A DNA stretch of 64,000 nt, taken from contig NZ_RCHR01000009.1 in NCBI RefSeq assembly GCF_003665065.1, forward strand, positions 1 to 64,000, written 5' to 3'. The stretch comes from Oceanobacillus piezotolerans. GTDB taxonomy: Bacteria > Bacillota > Bacilli > Bacillales > Amphibacillaceae. Positions 33,514 through 41,765 of the stretch are shown piece after piece (the stretch's first letter is position 1; each line of letters starts with the position of its first letter). The position numbers and the translations under genes were made by a program. The notes beneath the pieces were generated by a model. That model was not told the origin of the DNA. It ran no database searches and was given only the letters and a program-made list of their open reading frames with translations.

Positions 33514-33579
33514 TTCATCCCCTTTCATAAACTCTGATGCTATCTATACATACGGATAAATGATGAAAAGGTTTCATTG

Positions 33580-33609
33580 GGAAGCATAGGGACGGTTCTT
33601 TTTGCTTCC
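33580..33609. repeat. Dispersed GGGACGGTTCT hairpin, copy 4
   Basis: GGAAGCA (33580-33586) pairs with TGCTTCC (33603-33609); the loop holds GGGACGGTTCT. It lies in the gene-free stretch upstream of the lipoprotein gene. Confidence 0.65.
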
Positions 33610-33721
33610 TTAAAGCTATAGCAGATAATATCTGGGATGAAGTTTCTGTGTATTAATAAAAAGGGAATATAAGACAAGGTTGAAATGAATCTCTAATAGA
33701 TTCTTGGCTTAGCCCCAGACA

Positions 33722-33763
33722 AATAAAGCGAGTAATATTCTACTAAATATTACTCGCTTTATT
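33722..33763. repeat. Orphan 18-bp perfect inverted repeat
   Basis: AATAAAGCGAGTAATATT (33722-33739) and its exact complement (33746-33763) flank a six-base loop. No gene ends within 200 bases in either direction (the nearest upstream gene points away), so it is not an obvious terminator in use. It may be what is left of a deleted gene. Confidence 0.7.
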
Positions 33764-34042
33764 GACATATCTACAATTTACCAATTAGGAAGAGTCCTTT
33801 TTCTTCTCTGCTATCCCCATATATTACCTTTTCCTAATTCCTCTACACTCCCTTCAGTTCACCATTCAAAAAAATCCTACTCCCACTCATTTCAGATAGT
33901 AGCATAAAAAATCATACAATTTTTTTCATATCATAAATAGAGAACTTCTAACTCCAGAAATGAAACTCTCCCGCCTCCACACATATTTACTTTAGTCGAT
34001 CTCCTATCTTTCTGTTTAATTTTATATTCTAAATTTTTAATG

Positions 34043-34119
34043 TTGACAAACTTCGACAGAGAGAATACAATGAAAGCAATTACATATGCACTATTGATAA
34101 TGTTCTGCACATTTGTGCA
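34043..34119 (+). promoter_or_regulatory. Sorbitol operon promoter, cre site and palindrome
   Basis: TTGACA (34043-34048) and TACAAT (34066-34071), 17 bases apart, form a near-perfect sigma-A promoter. TGAAAGCAATTACA (34071-34084) matches the cre consensus at 13 of 14 positions and covers the start site. TGCACA-TT-TGTGCA (34106-34119) is a perfect palindrome just before the ribosome site and is a candidate SorC operator. Confidence 0.7.
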
Positions 34120-34141
34120 ATCTTAGGAGAGGGGGTTGTAT

Positions 34142-35098
34142 TTGAACTGGGAAGAGGAAAGATTATTATATCGAATTGCAAAGCTTTATTATGATGAGAA
34201 TTACACGCAAGGGGAGATTTCGAAAGAGCTGGGTATCTATCGAACTACAATTAGCAGAATGTTAAAGAAAGCTAGAGATAAGGGCGTTGTAAAGATACAA
34301 GTTCAAAGTAACTCAAAGGAACTTTTTGATTTAGAAGATAAGGTTAAAAGACATTTTGGACTAAAAGAAGTAATTATTGTTCCTTCTTTTATAGAAGAAA
34401 ATAATCAGGCTGTCTTAAAGAGTATAGGAAAAGCCTGTAGCGAGTTATTTAATCGTATCATTCTAGATGAAGATATAATCGGAGTCGCGTGGGGCACGAC
34501 ATTAGGGAAAACAGTACATGAACTTCATGATTTAAACCCCAAGAAGGTAGAATGCGTACCATTAGTTGGTGGTCCTGGTGGAATGAGTACAGATTTTCAC
34601 GTAAACGCTATCGCATTAAGAATGGCAAATGCCTTTCAAGGGAAATCGCATTTCATTAATGCTGCTGCTGTTTACAAGTCTAAGGAAACGACACAAGAAA
34701 TTCTCGACTCAAGTTTTATGAGAGAAATTGTTGAGCTTTGGGAGAGAACAACTGTAGCAATTGTAGGTATAGGTGCACAGATTAGTTCTTCAAACATGGT
34801 TTGGTCTGGGTTTCTTGGAGATGCTGAACAGGACGAACTAAAAGAGCATCATGGTATTGGTGATATTTGTTCTCGTTTTTATACGAAGGATGGTGAAGCT
34901 ATTCATTCTTCCCTTGATGAAAGAACGATTGCCATTAAACTAGAGGCTTTAAGAGATTTGCGTTATTCCATAGGTATTGCCTATTCAAAGGATAAGGTTG
35001 AGTCTATTATCGGTGCAATGAAGGGTAAATTTATTAACACACTAGTAACCAGTGAAGAGACGGCAATTGAAATTAGTAGAATGATAGAAAGTCAATAA
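34142..35098 (+). CDS. SorC-family sugar-binding regulator
   Basis: The start is TTG 34142 or TTG 34136, both after AGGAGAGGGGG; 34142 gives NWEEERLL, typical of the family. An N-terminal helix-turn-helix (YTQGEISKELGIYRTTISRM, about 17-36) is followed by the phosphosugar-binding domain (GVAWGTTLGKTVHEL, PLVGGPGGMSTDFH, VGIGAQISSSNMVWSG, SIGIAYS). SorC-type regulators respond to sugar phosphates, here expected to be sorbitol-6-phosphate. It is first in the sorbitol operon, so it controls its own expression. Confidence 0.88.
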   Translation: MNWEEERLLYRIAKLYYDENYTQGEISKELGIYRTTISRMLKKARDKGVVKIQVQSNSKELFDLEDKVKRHFGLKEVIIVPSFIEENNQAVLKSIGKACSELFNRIILDEDIIGVAWGTTLGKTVHELHDLNPKKVECVPLVGGPGGMSTDFHVNAIALRMANAFQGKSHFINAAAVYKSKETTQEILDSSFMREIVELWERTTVAIVGIGAQISSSNMVWSGFLGDAEQDELKEHHGIGDICSRFYTKDGEAIHSSLDERTIAIKLEALRDLRYSIGIAYSKDKVESIIGAMKGKFINTLVTSEETAIEISRMIESQ

Positions 35099-35121
35099 TC
35101 AATAATGGAGGAATATCGGTT

Positions 35122-35553
35122 ATGGAAATTTTAATAATCATGGTTGGTATAATGGCTGCTTGGATACTTCAAACGATACTAGGAACTGGCCAAATCAAGA
35201 ACTTCAATCAACATTATAATGATCTAAGAAAAGTAGGTCGGGTATCAATTGGTAGATCAAAAGGGATATTCCGAACCGGTGTTGTTCTTTTAATGGGGAT
35301 TGATAAAAGACGTAGAATTCATACGGCGAGAAAAATGCAAGGGCTTACCATTTTCGCTAAGTTTAGAGACTTCAAACTATTAGAAGGACAAGATTTGTTA
35401 AATATAGATTCAGAGATTTATAACAAAATGGACCGTTTTACTAAAAAAGCATTTGACGATGCTGTTGAAGTTTATAAGACAGTTGCGAAAGGTGAAGAAA
35501 TTCCTCAACAAAAAAGTCCTTTTGGGAAATTAATTTCAAGCTTTAGTAAATAA
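35122..35553 (+). CDS. gutM: GutM-family glucitol operon activator
   Basis: The 143-residue protein matches GutM/SrlM. It has an N-terminal hydrophobic helix (residues 3-20, ILIIMVGIMAAWILQTIL), then QIKNFNQHYNDLRKVGRVSIG and TGVVLLMGIDKRRRIHTARKMQG. GutM is an accessory activator in glucitol operons. TGGAGGAATATCGGTT precedes the ATG. It lies 23 bases after sorC and 21 before srlA. Confidence 0.85.
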   Translation: MEILIIMVGIMAAWILQTILGTGQIKNFNQHYNDLRKVGRVSIGRSKGIFRTGVVLLMGIDKRRRIHTARKMQGLTIFAKFRDFKLLEGQDLLNIDSEIYNKMDRFTKKAFDDAVEVYKTVAKGEEIPQQKSPFGKLISSFSK

Positions 35554-35574
35554 ACATAAATAGGAGGGAAACAC

Positions 35575-36135
35575 ATGGATTTCTTAGTTAGTATGGCGGA
35601 AGGATTTATTGGATTATTTGAACGCGGTGCAGAAACATTTGTAGGTTTTGTTACAGGTATTATTCCCTTAATTATTGTTCTGATGGTTGCAATGAATGCA
35701 ATCGTTCGGTTAGTAGGGGAAGACAAAGTAAATAAATTAGCAATGGCTTCATCTAAAAATATCTTTTTACGATATCTAGTATTACCATTTGTAGGGACAT
35801 TCTTCCTGCTAAATCCGATGACACTGTCCTTAGGACGTTTTTTACCAGAAAAATACAAACCTGGATATTACGCAGCATCAAGTTATTCTTGTCACTCGAT
35901 GAATGGTTTATTCCCGCACGTTAATCCTGGTGAATTATTCGTATTTCTAGGGGTTGCTGCTGGGATTACTCAATTAGGTCTTTCAACTGGTGATTTAGCA
36001 TTACGTTACCTATTGGTTGGTATCGTAACCAACATGTTAAGAGGATGGGTTACAGATCTCTGTGTAACCTACATGGAGAAAAAGCAAGGTGTCAAATTGG
36101 CTACTAAGTTAGATACAGGAAAGGGTGTAGCATAA
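35575..36135 (+). CDS. srlA: PTS sorbitol EIIC component (SrlA)
   Basis: This 186-residue membrane protein is the EIIC2-type subunit of the glucitol/sorbitol PTS. Motifs are [61 protein letters not shown] and the final KQGVKLA. It forms the transport channel with the EIIC part of SrlE. TAGGAGGGAAACAC precedes the ATG. It is two bases from srlE, so the two are tightly co-translated. Confidence 0.93.
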   Translation: MDFLVSMAEGFIGLFERGAETFVGFVTGIIPLIIVLMVAMNAIVRLVGEDKVNKLAMASSKNIFLRYLVLPFVGTFFLLNPMTLSLGRFLPEKYKPGYYAASSYSCHSMNGLFPHVNPGELFVFLGVAAGITQLGLSTGDLALRYLLVGIVTNMLRGWVTDLCVTYMEKKQGVKLATKLDTGKGVA

Positions 36136-36136
36136 A

Positions 36137-37159
36137 ATGGCTGAGTATAAATCATTAAAAGTTAAAGCTGGTCCTGGGGGATTCGGTGGACCATTAACCA
36201 TTGAAGTGAATGAGAAAAAGAATAAAATCGTAAATATTACTGGTGGAACCATTTCACCTGTTGCTGAAAAGTTTGCAGAATTAAGTGGAGCTGAGCTAGT
36301 GGATGGCTTCAAAACAAGTGTACCAGAAGATGAAATGGCTGCAGTAGTTATTGACTGTGGTGGTACATTACGCGCAGGTTTATATCCGAAAAAACGTATC
36401 CCAACTATGAATATCATGGCTACAGGAAAAAGTGGTCCAATGAGAGACTTCATTACAGAAGATATTTACGTATCAGCTGTAAAACCTGAAAATATTACAG
36501 TAGCAGAGAAAAGTGAAGTAGAAGCAGAAGCAGCATCTGCGGCAGAAAAAATCGAAGAAACTCCAAAAACAAACAATGAAAAATCAAACACATATGATAG
36601 CTCGAAGAAAATTAGTGAACAACGCAATGGAGGATTAATTGCTAAAGTTGGTCAAGTAATGGGTGGCTTTATGTCCATTCTTTATCAAGCTGGTCGAGAT
36701 GCAATAGATACAGTAATAAAAACAATATTACCATTTATGGCTTTCGTGGCTATGCTAATTGGCGTAATCCTTGAATCTGGTATTGGTGATCTAGTTGCAA
36801 ACGTGTTAACTCCACTAGGTGGAAGTATATGGGGACTGCTGCTCTTATCAGCAATCGTATCATTCCCACTTTTCTCGCCATTCTTAGGTCCTGGGGCAGT
36901 TATAGCACAAGTTATTGGAACATTGATCGGGGTTGAAATTGGACGAGGTAATATTCCTCCGCAATTCGCGTTACCAGCATTATTTGCAATTAACTCTCAA
37001 GCTGCAGCTGACTTTGTGCCTGTTGGACTTGGTTTGGCAGAAGCGAAACCTGAAACTGTAGAAGTAGGTGTTCCAGCTGTCCTTTATGGCCGGTTCTTAA
37101 CAGGTGCGCCAACCGTATTTATTGCTTGGTTAGCAAGCTTTGGTATGTATCAATCTTAA
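36137..37159 (+). CDS. srlE: PTS sorbitol EIIBC component (SrlE)
   Basis: The 340-residue protein begins with a soluble EIIB domain (about 1-120: [35 protein letters not shown] with the phosphorylated Cys). A charged linker follows (about 120-165, rich in Glu, Lys and Ala), then an EIIC membrane domain (about 170-340: [39 protein letters not shown]). It passes phosphate to sorbitol during import. Confidence 0.93.
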   Translation: MAEYKSLKVKAGPGGFGGPLTIEVNEKKNKIVNITGGTISPVAEKFAELSGAELVDGFKTSVPEDEMAAVVIDCGGTLRAGLYPKKRIPTMNIMATGKSGPMRDFITEDIYVSAVKPENITVAEKSEVEAEAASAAEKIEETPKTNNEKSNTYDSSKKISEQRNGGLIAKVGQVMGGFMSILYQAGRDAIDTVIKTILPFMAFVAMLIGVILESGIGDLVANVLTPLGGSIWGLLLLSAIVSFPLFSPFLGPGAVIAQVIGTLIGVEIGRGNIPPQFALPALFAINSQAAADFVPVGLGLAEAKPETVEVGVPAVLYGRFLTGAPTVFIAWLASFGMYQS

Positions 37160-37178
37160 TCTAAAGGAGCGAAGGAAA

Positions 37179-37544
37179 ATGGCAGAAACAATTTATACAA
37201 CGGTTGTAACAAAATTAGGTGAATCAGTAAACGAATTTTTAGAACAAGGTATGTTAATTACATTTAAAGATAATGCACCAGCAGAACTAGCAGAATTTTG
37301 TATTCTACATTCAGAAAATAATTTACACAAAGAAATTCAATCGGGAGATGTATTAACCATTGGAGAAGCAACGTACAAAATCACTGCTGTTGGCGACGCG
37401 GTAAACAAAAATCTATCATCTCTAGGACATATAACCTTACGTTTTGACGGAGCTGATGTGGCGGACCTTCCAGGAACGTTATCACTGGAAAATAAAGAAA
37501 TTAAGCAAATCAATGTTGGAGATGTTATCAAAATTGAGAGATAA
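37179..37544 (+). CDS. srlB: PTS sorbitol EIIA component (SrlB)
   Basis: I start at ATG 37179 after AAAGGAGCGAAGGAAA; a longer frame overlaps srlE without a site. The 121-residue protein aligns well with E. coli GutB: MLITFKDNAPAELAEFC, active His44 in CILHSENN, HITLRFDGAD and LPGTLSLE. It receives phosphate from HPr and gives it to the EIIB domain of SrlE. A hairpin right after the gene may separate transport genes from the dehydrogenase gene. Confidence 0.93.
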   Translation: MAETIYTTVVTKLGESVNEFLEQGMLITFKDNAPAELAEFCILHSENNLHKEIQSGDVLTIGEATYKITAVGDAVNKNLSSLGHITLRFDGADVADLPGTLSLENKEIKQINVGDVIKIER

Positions 37545-37545
37545 G

Positions 37546-37568
37546 GAAGTCGTGAATCACGACTTCTT
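37546..37568 (+). terminator. Internal hairpin after srlB
   Basis: GAAGTCGTG (37546-37554), loop AAT, CACGACTTC (37558-37566), then TTTATAAAAA. It is a weak or leaky terminator inside the operon. Confidence 0.6.
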
Positions 37569-37632
37569 TATAAAAATTCAATCATGCATGTTAATTGAAC
37601 TGCAAATAAATTAAAAGATTGGGGTAATAACA

Positions 37633-38433
37633 TTGAGTAAATCATGGACGGATTTAGAAGGTAAAGTAGTAATCGTAACCGGAGGAGATTCTGGAATTGG
37701 CAGTCATATTACCGAAACACTTCAACAAAATGGTGCTAATGTAGTAGTTGCCGATTTAAACGTTGGAACAGAAGAGAAAGCAGCGAATCTATATACTGTA
37801 CAAACTGATGTAACCAATAAAGCAAGTGTTGAAAACATGGTTCGCCTAACTGTAGAAAAGTATGGCCACGTTGATGCACTCGTTAATAATGCTGGGGTGA
37901 ACCTCCCCCGTCTTTTGGTTGATGTCAAAGGTGAAAAACCAGAATATGAAATTGATGAGAAGGCATTTGACTTTATGGTAAATGTGAACCAAAAAGGGCC
38001 ATTTTTATGTGCACAGGCTGTTACAAGACAATTTGTAAAACAAAATGGTGGTGTCATCGTCAATGTAACTTCGGAAGCTGGTATGGAAGGTTCTGCTGGA
38101 CAAAGTGTTTACTCTGCAACAAAGGGCGCTTTAAATGGGTTTACAAGATCATGGGCGAAAGAGCTTGGCAAACACAATATCCGCGTGGTAGGGGTTGCAC
38201 CAGGAATTAACGAAAAAACTGGTTTAACAACTGACGCTTACAATGAGGCATTAGCTTACACAAGAAATGTTAAAGTAGAAGACTTAGAGAGCAATTATAC
38301 TAGTTCCATACCTTTAGGTCGTGTTGGAAAGCTAGATGAAATTGCTGACTTAGTAACTTATTTAGTATCTGACCACTCCACTTACATTACAGGAACAACC
38401 ATAAACATTTCAGGTGGTAAATCAAGAGGTTAA
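37633..38433 (+). CDS. srlD: Sorbitol-6-phosphate 2-dehydrogenase (SDR)
   Basis: This 266-residue short-chain dehydrogenase has cofactor motif TGGDSGIG (16-23), NNAG, and catalytic Ser, Tyr and Lys in VTSEAGMEGSAGQSVYSATKG. ADLNV after the second strand favours NAD. In context it oxidises sorbitol-6-phosphate to fructose-6-phosphate. The start is a TTG about 7 bases after TTGGGG. It lies 88 bases after srlB behind a hairpin. Confidence 0.9.
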   Translation: MSKSWTDLEGKVVIVTGGDSGIGSHITETLQQNGANVVVADLNVGTEEKAANLYTVQTDVTNKASVENMVRLTVEKYGHVDALVNNAGVNLPRLLVDVKGEKPEYEIDEKAFDFMVNVNQKGPFLCAQAVTRQFVKQNGGVIVNVTSEAGMEGSAGQSVYSATKGALNGFTRSWAKELGKHNIRVVGVAPGINEKTGLTTDAYNEALAYTRNVKVEDLESNYTSSIPLGRVGKLDEIADLVTYLVSDHSTYITGTTINISGGKSRG

Positions 38434-38536
38434 TTTAAATATTCAATAAAGGTTCCCAAATGTTTCTTAATATGGCGACACTTGGATTCCGCTATTTATT
38501 TACTATTAAAACAACAGCCTGAAAGGTGGCAGCAAT

Positions 38537-39217
38537 ATGAAGCTATATATAGATTCAGCAAACATAGAAAGCATTAGCTGGTTAAATGAATATTACCCTA
38601 TTGCTGGAGTAACAACGAACCCTTCCATACTAGTTAAAGAAGAAAAACCTTACTTAGAAGTGTTAAAAGAAATTCGCTCTATCATTGGAAATGATAAAGA
38701 ATTATTTGTTCAAGCATTAGGCGATAAAGCGGAAGAAATTTTAGATGAAGCTCGATTTATAACAAATGAACTTTCTGGAAATTTGATTGTAAAAGTTCCT
38801 GTAACCGAAGAAGGAATTAAAGCTATTAAACTACTAACTGCAGAAAATATACCTTCCCTAGCAACTACAGTTTATACGGCGTTTCAAGCATTAATTGCAG
38901 CGAAGTCTGGTGCGAAATATGTTGCACCATATGTCAATCGCATTGATAATTTATCGGGAAATGGTGGCCTGGTTGTAAAAGAAATCTCGGAGCTTTTCAC
39001 TGCGTATGGTTTATCATGTGAAATTTTAGCAGCTAGCTTCAAAAATCTACAACAAGTGCATGATGTTTGCCTAGCGGGCGCTGAAGCTGTTACTGTAGCT
39101 CCTGATATCATTGAAAGTATGGTTGCATTTCCATCAACTGCGTCAGATGTCGTAGATTTTAAAAGACAATGGGTAAACGCCTTCGGTGAGAATAGGACGA
39201 ACTTAACTAACACCTGA
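38537..39217 (+). CDS. Fructose-6-phosphate aldolase / transaldolase-like protein
   Basis: The 226-residue protein belongs to the small transaldolase/FSA family. Motifs are LYIDSANIESI with the catalytic Asp, GVTTNPSILVKE, the Schiff-base Lys86 in LIVKVPVT and APYVNRIDNLSGNG. FSA enzymes split fructose-6-phosphate into dihydroxyacetone and glyceraldehyde-3-phosphate; small transaldolases have the same fold. Its place after srlD suggests that it acts on the fructose-6-phosphate made from sorbitol, but the direction in vivo is unknown. GAAAGGTGGCAGCAAT precedes the ATG. Confidence 0.85.
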   Translation: MKLYIDSANIESISWLNEYYPIAGVTTNPSILVKEEKPYLEVLKEIRSIIGNDKELFVQALGDKAEEILDEARFITNELSGNLIVKVPVTEEGIKAIKLLTAENIPSLATTVYTAFQALIAAKSGAKYVAPYVNRIDNLSGNGGLVVKEISELFTAYGLSCEILAASFKNLQQVHDVCLAGAEAVTVAPDIIESMVAFPSTASDVVDFKRQWVNAFGENRTNLTNT

Positions 39218-39252
39218 ATTGAGGTCTGAGGAGATAGAGGCTGATAATCCTG

Positions 39253-39432
39253 ATGAACAAGATATTGAACCTTGTAAATAACGTAATTAAAGCTGTATCA
39301 TGTGAAGGGGAATGGGTTGGTATTTGTAGAGAAAGGGCTGGAGACTCAATCGCGATTCTTATCTTATTTGGCCTACCTAAGTTTGATGAGTGTAGCAAGA
39401 TTGCAAGATCTATCCTGACAGCCCGCACATAG
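39253..39432 (+). pseudogene. ptsI: PTS enzyme I C-terminal fragment
   Basis: The 59-codon frame reads LNLVNNVIKAVSCEGEWVG, then ICRERAGDSIAILILFGL and SKIARSILTART. It follows the end of enzyme I, where HAEGKWVGMCGEMAGD and IPILLGLGLDEFSMSATSIL are conserved. The catalytic Cys position (WVGIC) survives, but GEMAGD has become RERAGD and the rest has drifted. Nothing upstream continues the match, so this is a decayed remnant of a ptsI-like gene. It lies just after the sorbitol operon. Confidence 0.75.
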
Positions 39433-39660
39433 ATAACTGGTTTGCTTAAAGAAAAATTAACATCAATTAAGAGAAGCGTTTTCCATGGGTACTACTGATA
39501 AGGTATTGCAGTTTAAACAAAAAAACTGAAAAGAATCCATGAGAAAATAGCTTAGATCTCTGTTGAAACATAGGTATTTGTTATATAAGGTTACTTAGTT
39601 TCACTTTCTCTTCTTCAGGGAATATTTTTTAAGGTGGGTAACTAAATAGAAATAATATAA
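39433..39660. other. Gene-free spacer
   Basis: No gene or clear motif is seen. It follows the enzyme I remnant and precedes the HAD phosphatase gene. Confidence 0.35.
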
Positions 39661-39681
39661 TTTTTATTGAAAGGAAAAAGA

Positions 39682-40332
39682 ATGATTAAAGCAGTGATAT
39701 TTGACTTTGACGGTCTTATTTTAGATACGGAGACACCCTGGTATGAAGCATATAAAGAAGTGTTAAGGACAAATTACAAATATGATTTGCTTCTTGAAGA
39801 TTTCGTCAAATGTGTTGGTTCGAGTGATACAATATTGTTCAATTATCTAAAAGAACAACTAGAGAATGACGTTGATTTAAATGATATTAGCTTAAAAGCG
39901 AAAGCCATTCATTCTGAGAAAATAAAGGAAATCAATGCACGAGATGGCGTAGAGGACTACTTAAAGGAAGCTACTGAACTAGGGCTTAAAATTGTATTGG
40001 CCTCAAGTTCTACCAAAGAGTGGGTAACAAGCCATTTAACAAAACTTAATTTTATCTCGTATTTCGACCATCTTATTACTCAAGATGATGTAGAAAATGT
40101 AAAGCCATCCTCAGATTTATTCTTAAAAGCTATCGATGTTCTAAAAGTAGACCCAAGTGAAGCAATTGTATTTGAAGATTCGCTGAATGGATTAATTGCA
40201 GCTCAAAAGGCGGATTTGAGAACAATTATTGTACCAAACCAAGTAACGGAAAAACTTCCCTTTGAAAACTATCACTTGAAAATTAACTCTATGAAGGATA
40301 TGAGTTTACAAAAGCTTTTAGAAACACTTTAA
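39682..40332 (+). CDS. HAD-family phosphatase / beta-phosphoglucomutase-like
   Basis: I start at ATG 39682 after GAAAGGAAAAAGA. The 216-residue protein is a subfamily IA HAD hydrolase. Its motif I is DFDGLILDTETP, with both aspartates. Motif II is LASSS, the Lys is in NVKPSSDLF, and motif III is VFEDSLNGLIAAQKA. The cap domain (about 20-85) is of the YhcW/PgmB type. It removes phosphate from a small sugar phosphate, or interconverts hexose phosphates; motif sequence does not settle which. The nearby sorbitol and amino-sugar genes suggest a clean-up role. Confidence 0.88.
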   Translation: MIKAVIFDFDGLILDTETPWYEAYKEVLRTNYKYDLLLEDFVKCVGSSDTILFNYLKEQLENDVDLNDISLKAKAIHSEKIKEINARDGVEDYLKEATELGLKIVLASSSTKEWVTSHLTKLNFISYFDHLITQDDVENVKPSSDLFLKAIDVLKVDPSEAIVFEDSLNGLIAAQKADLRTIIVPNQVTEKLPFENYHLKINSMKDMSLQKLLETL

Positions 40333-40386
40333 TGTATTATTAAGTTAGTTAATTCATTGTTAGACAATGAATTACATAGATACTGT

Positions 40387-40424
40387 AACGACTAAAATAC
40401 CATACAAACGGTATTTTAGTCGTT
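40387..40424. terminator. 15-bp hairpin between phosphatase and nagB
   Basis: AACGACTAAAATACC (40387-40401) and GGTATTTTAGTCGTT (40410-40424) pair perfectly around loop ATACAAAC. There is no T-run, so termination may be weak. Confidence 0.6.
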
Positions 40425-40489
40425 GACGAGCATAACAAATAAATCTAAACTATTTGTTGTGGCGCATATTTATACGAAGGAGAATAGTG

Positions 40490-41224
40490 ATGGAAATCAT
40501 CAAAGTAAAAGATTACGATGCAATGAGCGAAAAAGCATGTGAATTTTTAGCAGAAAGAATCAATCGTCTTGAAAATCCTGTATTAGGACTAGCAACAGGC
40601 TCTACTCCTGAAGGTCTATATAAACGATTGATAGAAAAGTATAATAATAAGGAAGTATCATTCAAACAAGTTAAATCATTTAATTTAGACGAATATGTTG
40701 GTTTAGAGAAAGATGATCCAAACAGTTATTACTTTTTTATGAAAGACAAGCTATTTGATCATGTGGACATCTCCCTTGAAAATGTCCGCGTACCAAATGG
40801 GGTTGCACCTGATTTGAACCAAGAATGTGAAGCACACGACGAAGCAATCAAAGCTGCTGGTGGCATCGATGTTCAGCTGCTTGGAATCGGTGGAAATGGA
40901 CATATTGGTTTTAATGAGCCTGGAACTCCATTTACAAGCAAAACTCAGGTTGTTGATTTAGAGGAATCGACTATTCAAGCGAACTCTCGATTCTTTAACT
41001 CCATTGAAGAGGTGCCAACTCAAGCCATTTCAATGGGAATTGACACCATTATGAGCAGTAAGGAAATCCTTTTACTTGTTTCAGGTGAAAACAAAGCTGA
41101 CGCACTAAATAAATTAATCAATGGCGAAGTAACAGAAGAGCTGCCAGCATCTGTGCTACAGAACCATCCAAATGTAACCATTATTGCGGATGAAGCAGCA
41201 TTGTCTGTTGCGAGTGGAAAATAA
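40490..41224 (+). CDS. nagB: Glucosamine-6-phosphate deaminase
   Basis: NagB converts glucosamine-6-phosphate to fructose-6-phosphate and ammonia, completing GlcNAc breakdown begun by NagP and NagA. I start at ATG 40490 after GAAGGAGAATAGTG. The 244-residue protein has LGLATGSTPEGLYK, the catalytic Asp in FNLDEYVGL, and GIGGNGHIGFNEPGTPF with the ring-opening His. It stands alone, away from nagA, and I see no NagR operator in front of it. Confidence 0.94.
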   Translation: MEIIKVKDYDAMSEKACEFLAERINRLENPVLGLATGSTPEGLYKRLIEKYNNKEVSFKQVKSFNLDEYVGLEKDDPNSYYFFMKDKLFDHVDISLENVRVPNGVAPDLNQECEAHDEAIKAAGGIDVQLLGIGGNGHIGFNEPGTPFTSKTQVVDLEESTIQANSRFFNSIEEVPTQAISMGIDTIMSSKEILLLVSGENKADALNKLINGEVTEELPASVLQNHPNVTIIADEAALSVASGK

Positions 41225-41338
41225 ATAAATAACGAATTTAAGCGTACGGGGATTGTCCTGTGCGCTTGTTTTATTTTATATTGGGGATATCTTCATAAAG
41301 AATACCAATTTTGATGCTTTGATTTATTATCTAATAAA

Positions 41339-41375
41339 AAAAGGAGATCATTCTACTACAAGAATGATCTCCTCC
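41339..41375. terminator. GGAGATCATTCT-family terminator, copy 4
   Basis: AAGGAGATCATTCT (41341-41354) and AGAATGATCTCCTC (41361-41374). An A-run lies in front, so it works best for the minus strand, ending ptsH. Confidence 0.75.
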
Positions 41376-41426
41376 TAAGCGTACTCTCAGTATGCGTCCA
41401 TAATTTATTGCCCTACAGAATCCGAG

Positions 41427-41693
41427 TTACTCTCCTAGCCCTGTATTTTTCATGGTTTCTGTAATTTTTTCAATTGCTTCGTTTTCATCGGAACCAGATG
41501 CAGTAATTTTAATCACAGCTCCTTGTGTAATTCCAAGTGACATAACCCCCATGATGGACTTCAAGTTAACTGATTTTCCGTTGTATTCTATATTTACTTC
41601 AGATTCAACATCAGATACAGCCTGTACCAAACCTGTTGCTGGACGTGCATGAATTCCAGCTTGATCCGTAATTGTAAATTGTTTTTCTACCAT
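41427..41693 (-). CDS. ptsH: PTS phosphocarrier protein HPr
   Basis: I start at ATG 41693 after AAAGAGGTTAGAAAA. The 88-residue protein carries the enzyme I phosphorylation site His15 in GIHARPATG and the regulatory Ser46 in [11 protein letters not shown]. It is therefore a true HPr (not Crh), able to act in transport and as CcpA corepressor. It follows ptsG in the B. subtilis order, but no ptsI follows; a terminator and convergent nagB come next. Confidence 0.95.
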   Translation of the reverse strand: MVEKQFTITDQAGIHARPATGLVQAVSDVESEVNIEYNGKSVNLKSIMGVMSLGITQGAVIKITASGSDENEAIEKITETMKNTGLGE

Positions 41694-41765
41694 TTTTCTA
41701 ACCTCTTTTTTCATGAATTTTTGTTAAAAATAATTTCCCAGCAGTAAATTATTGCTGGTGATGTT

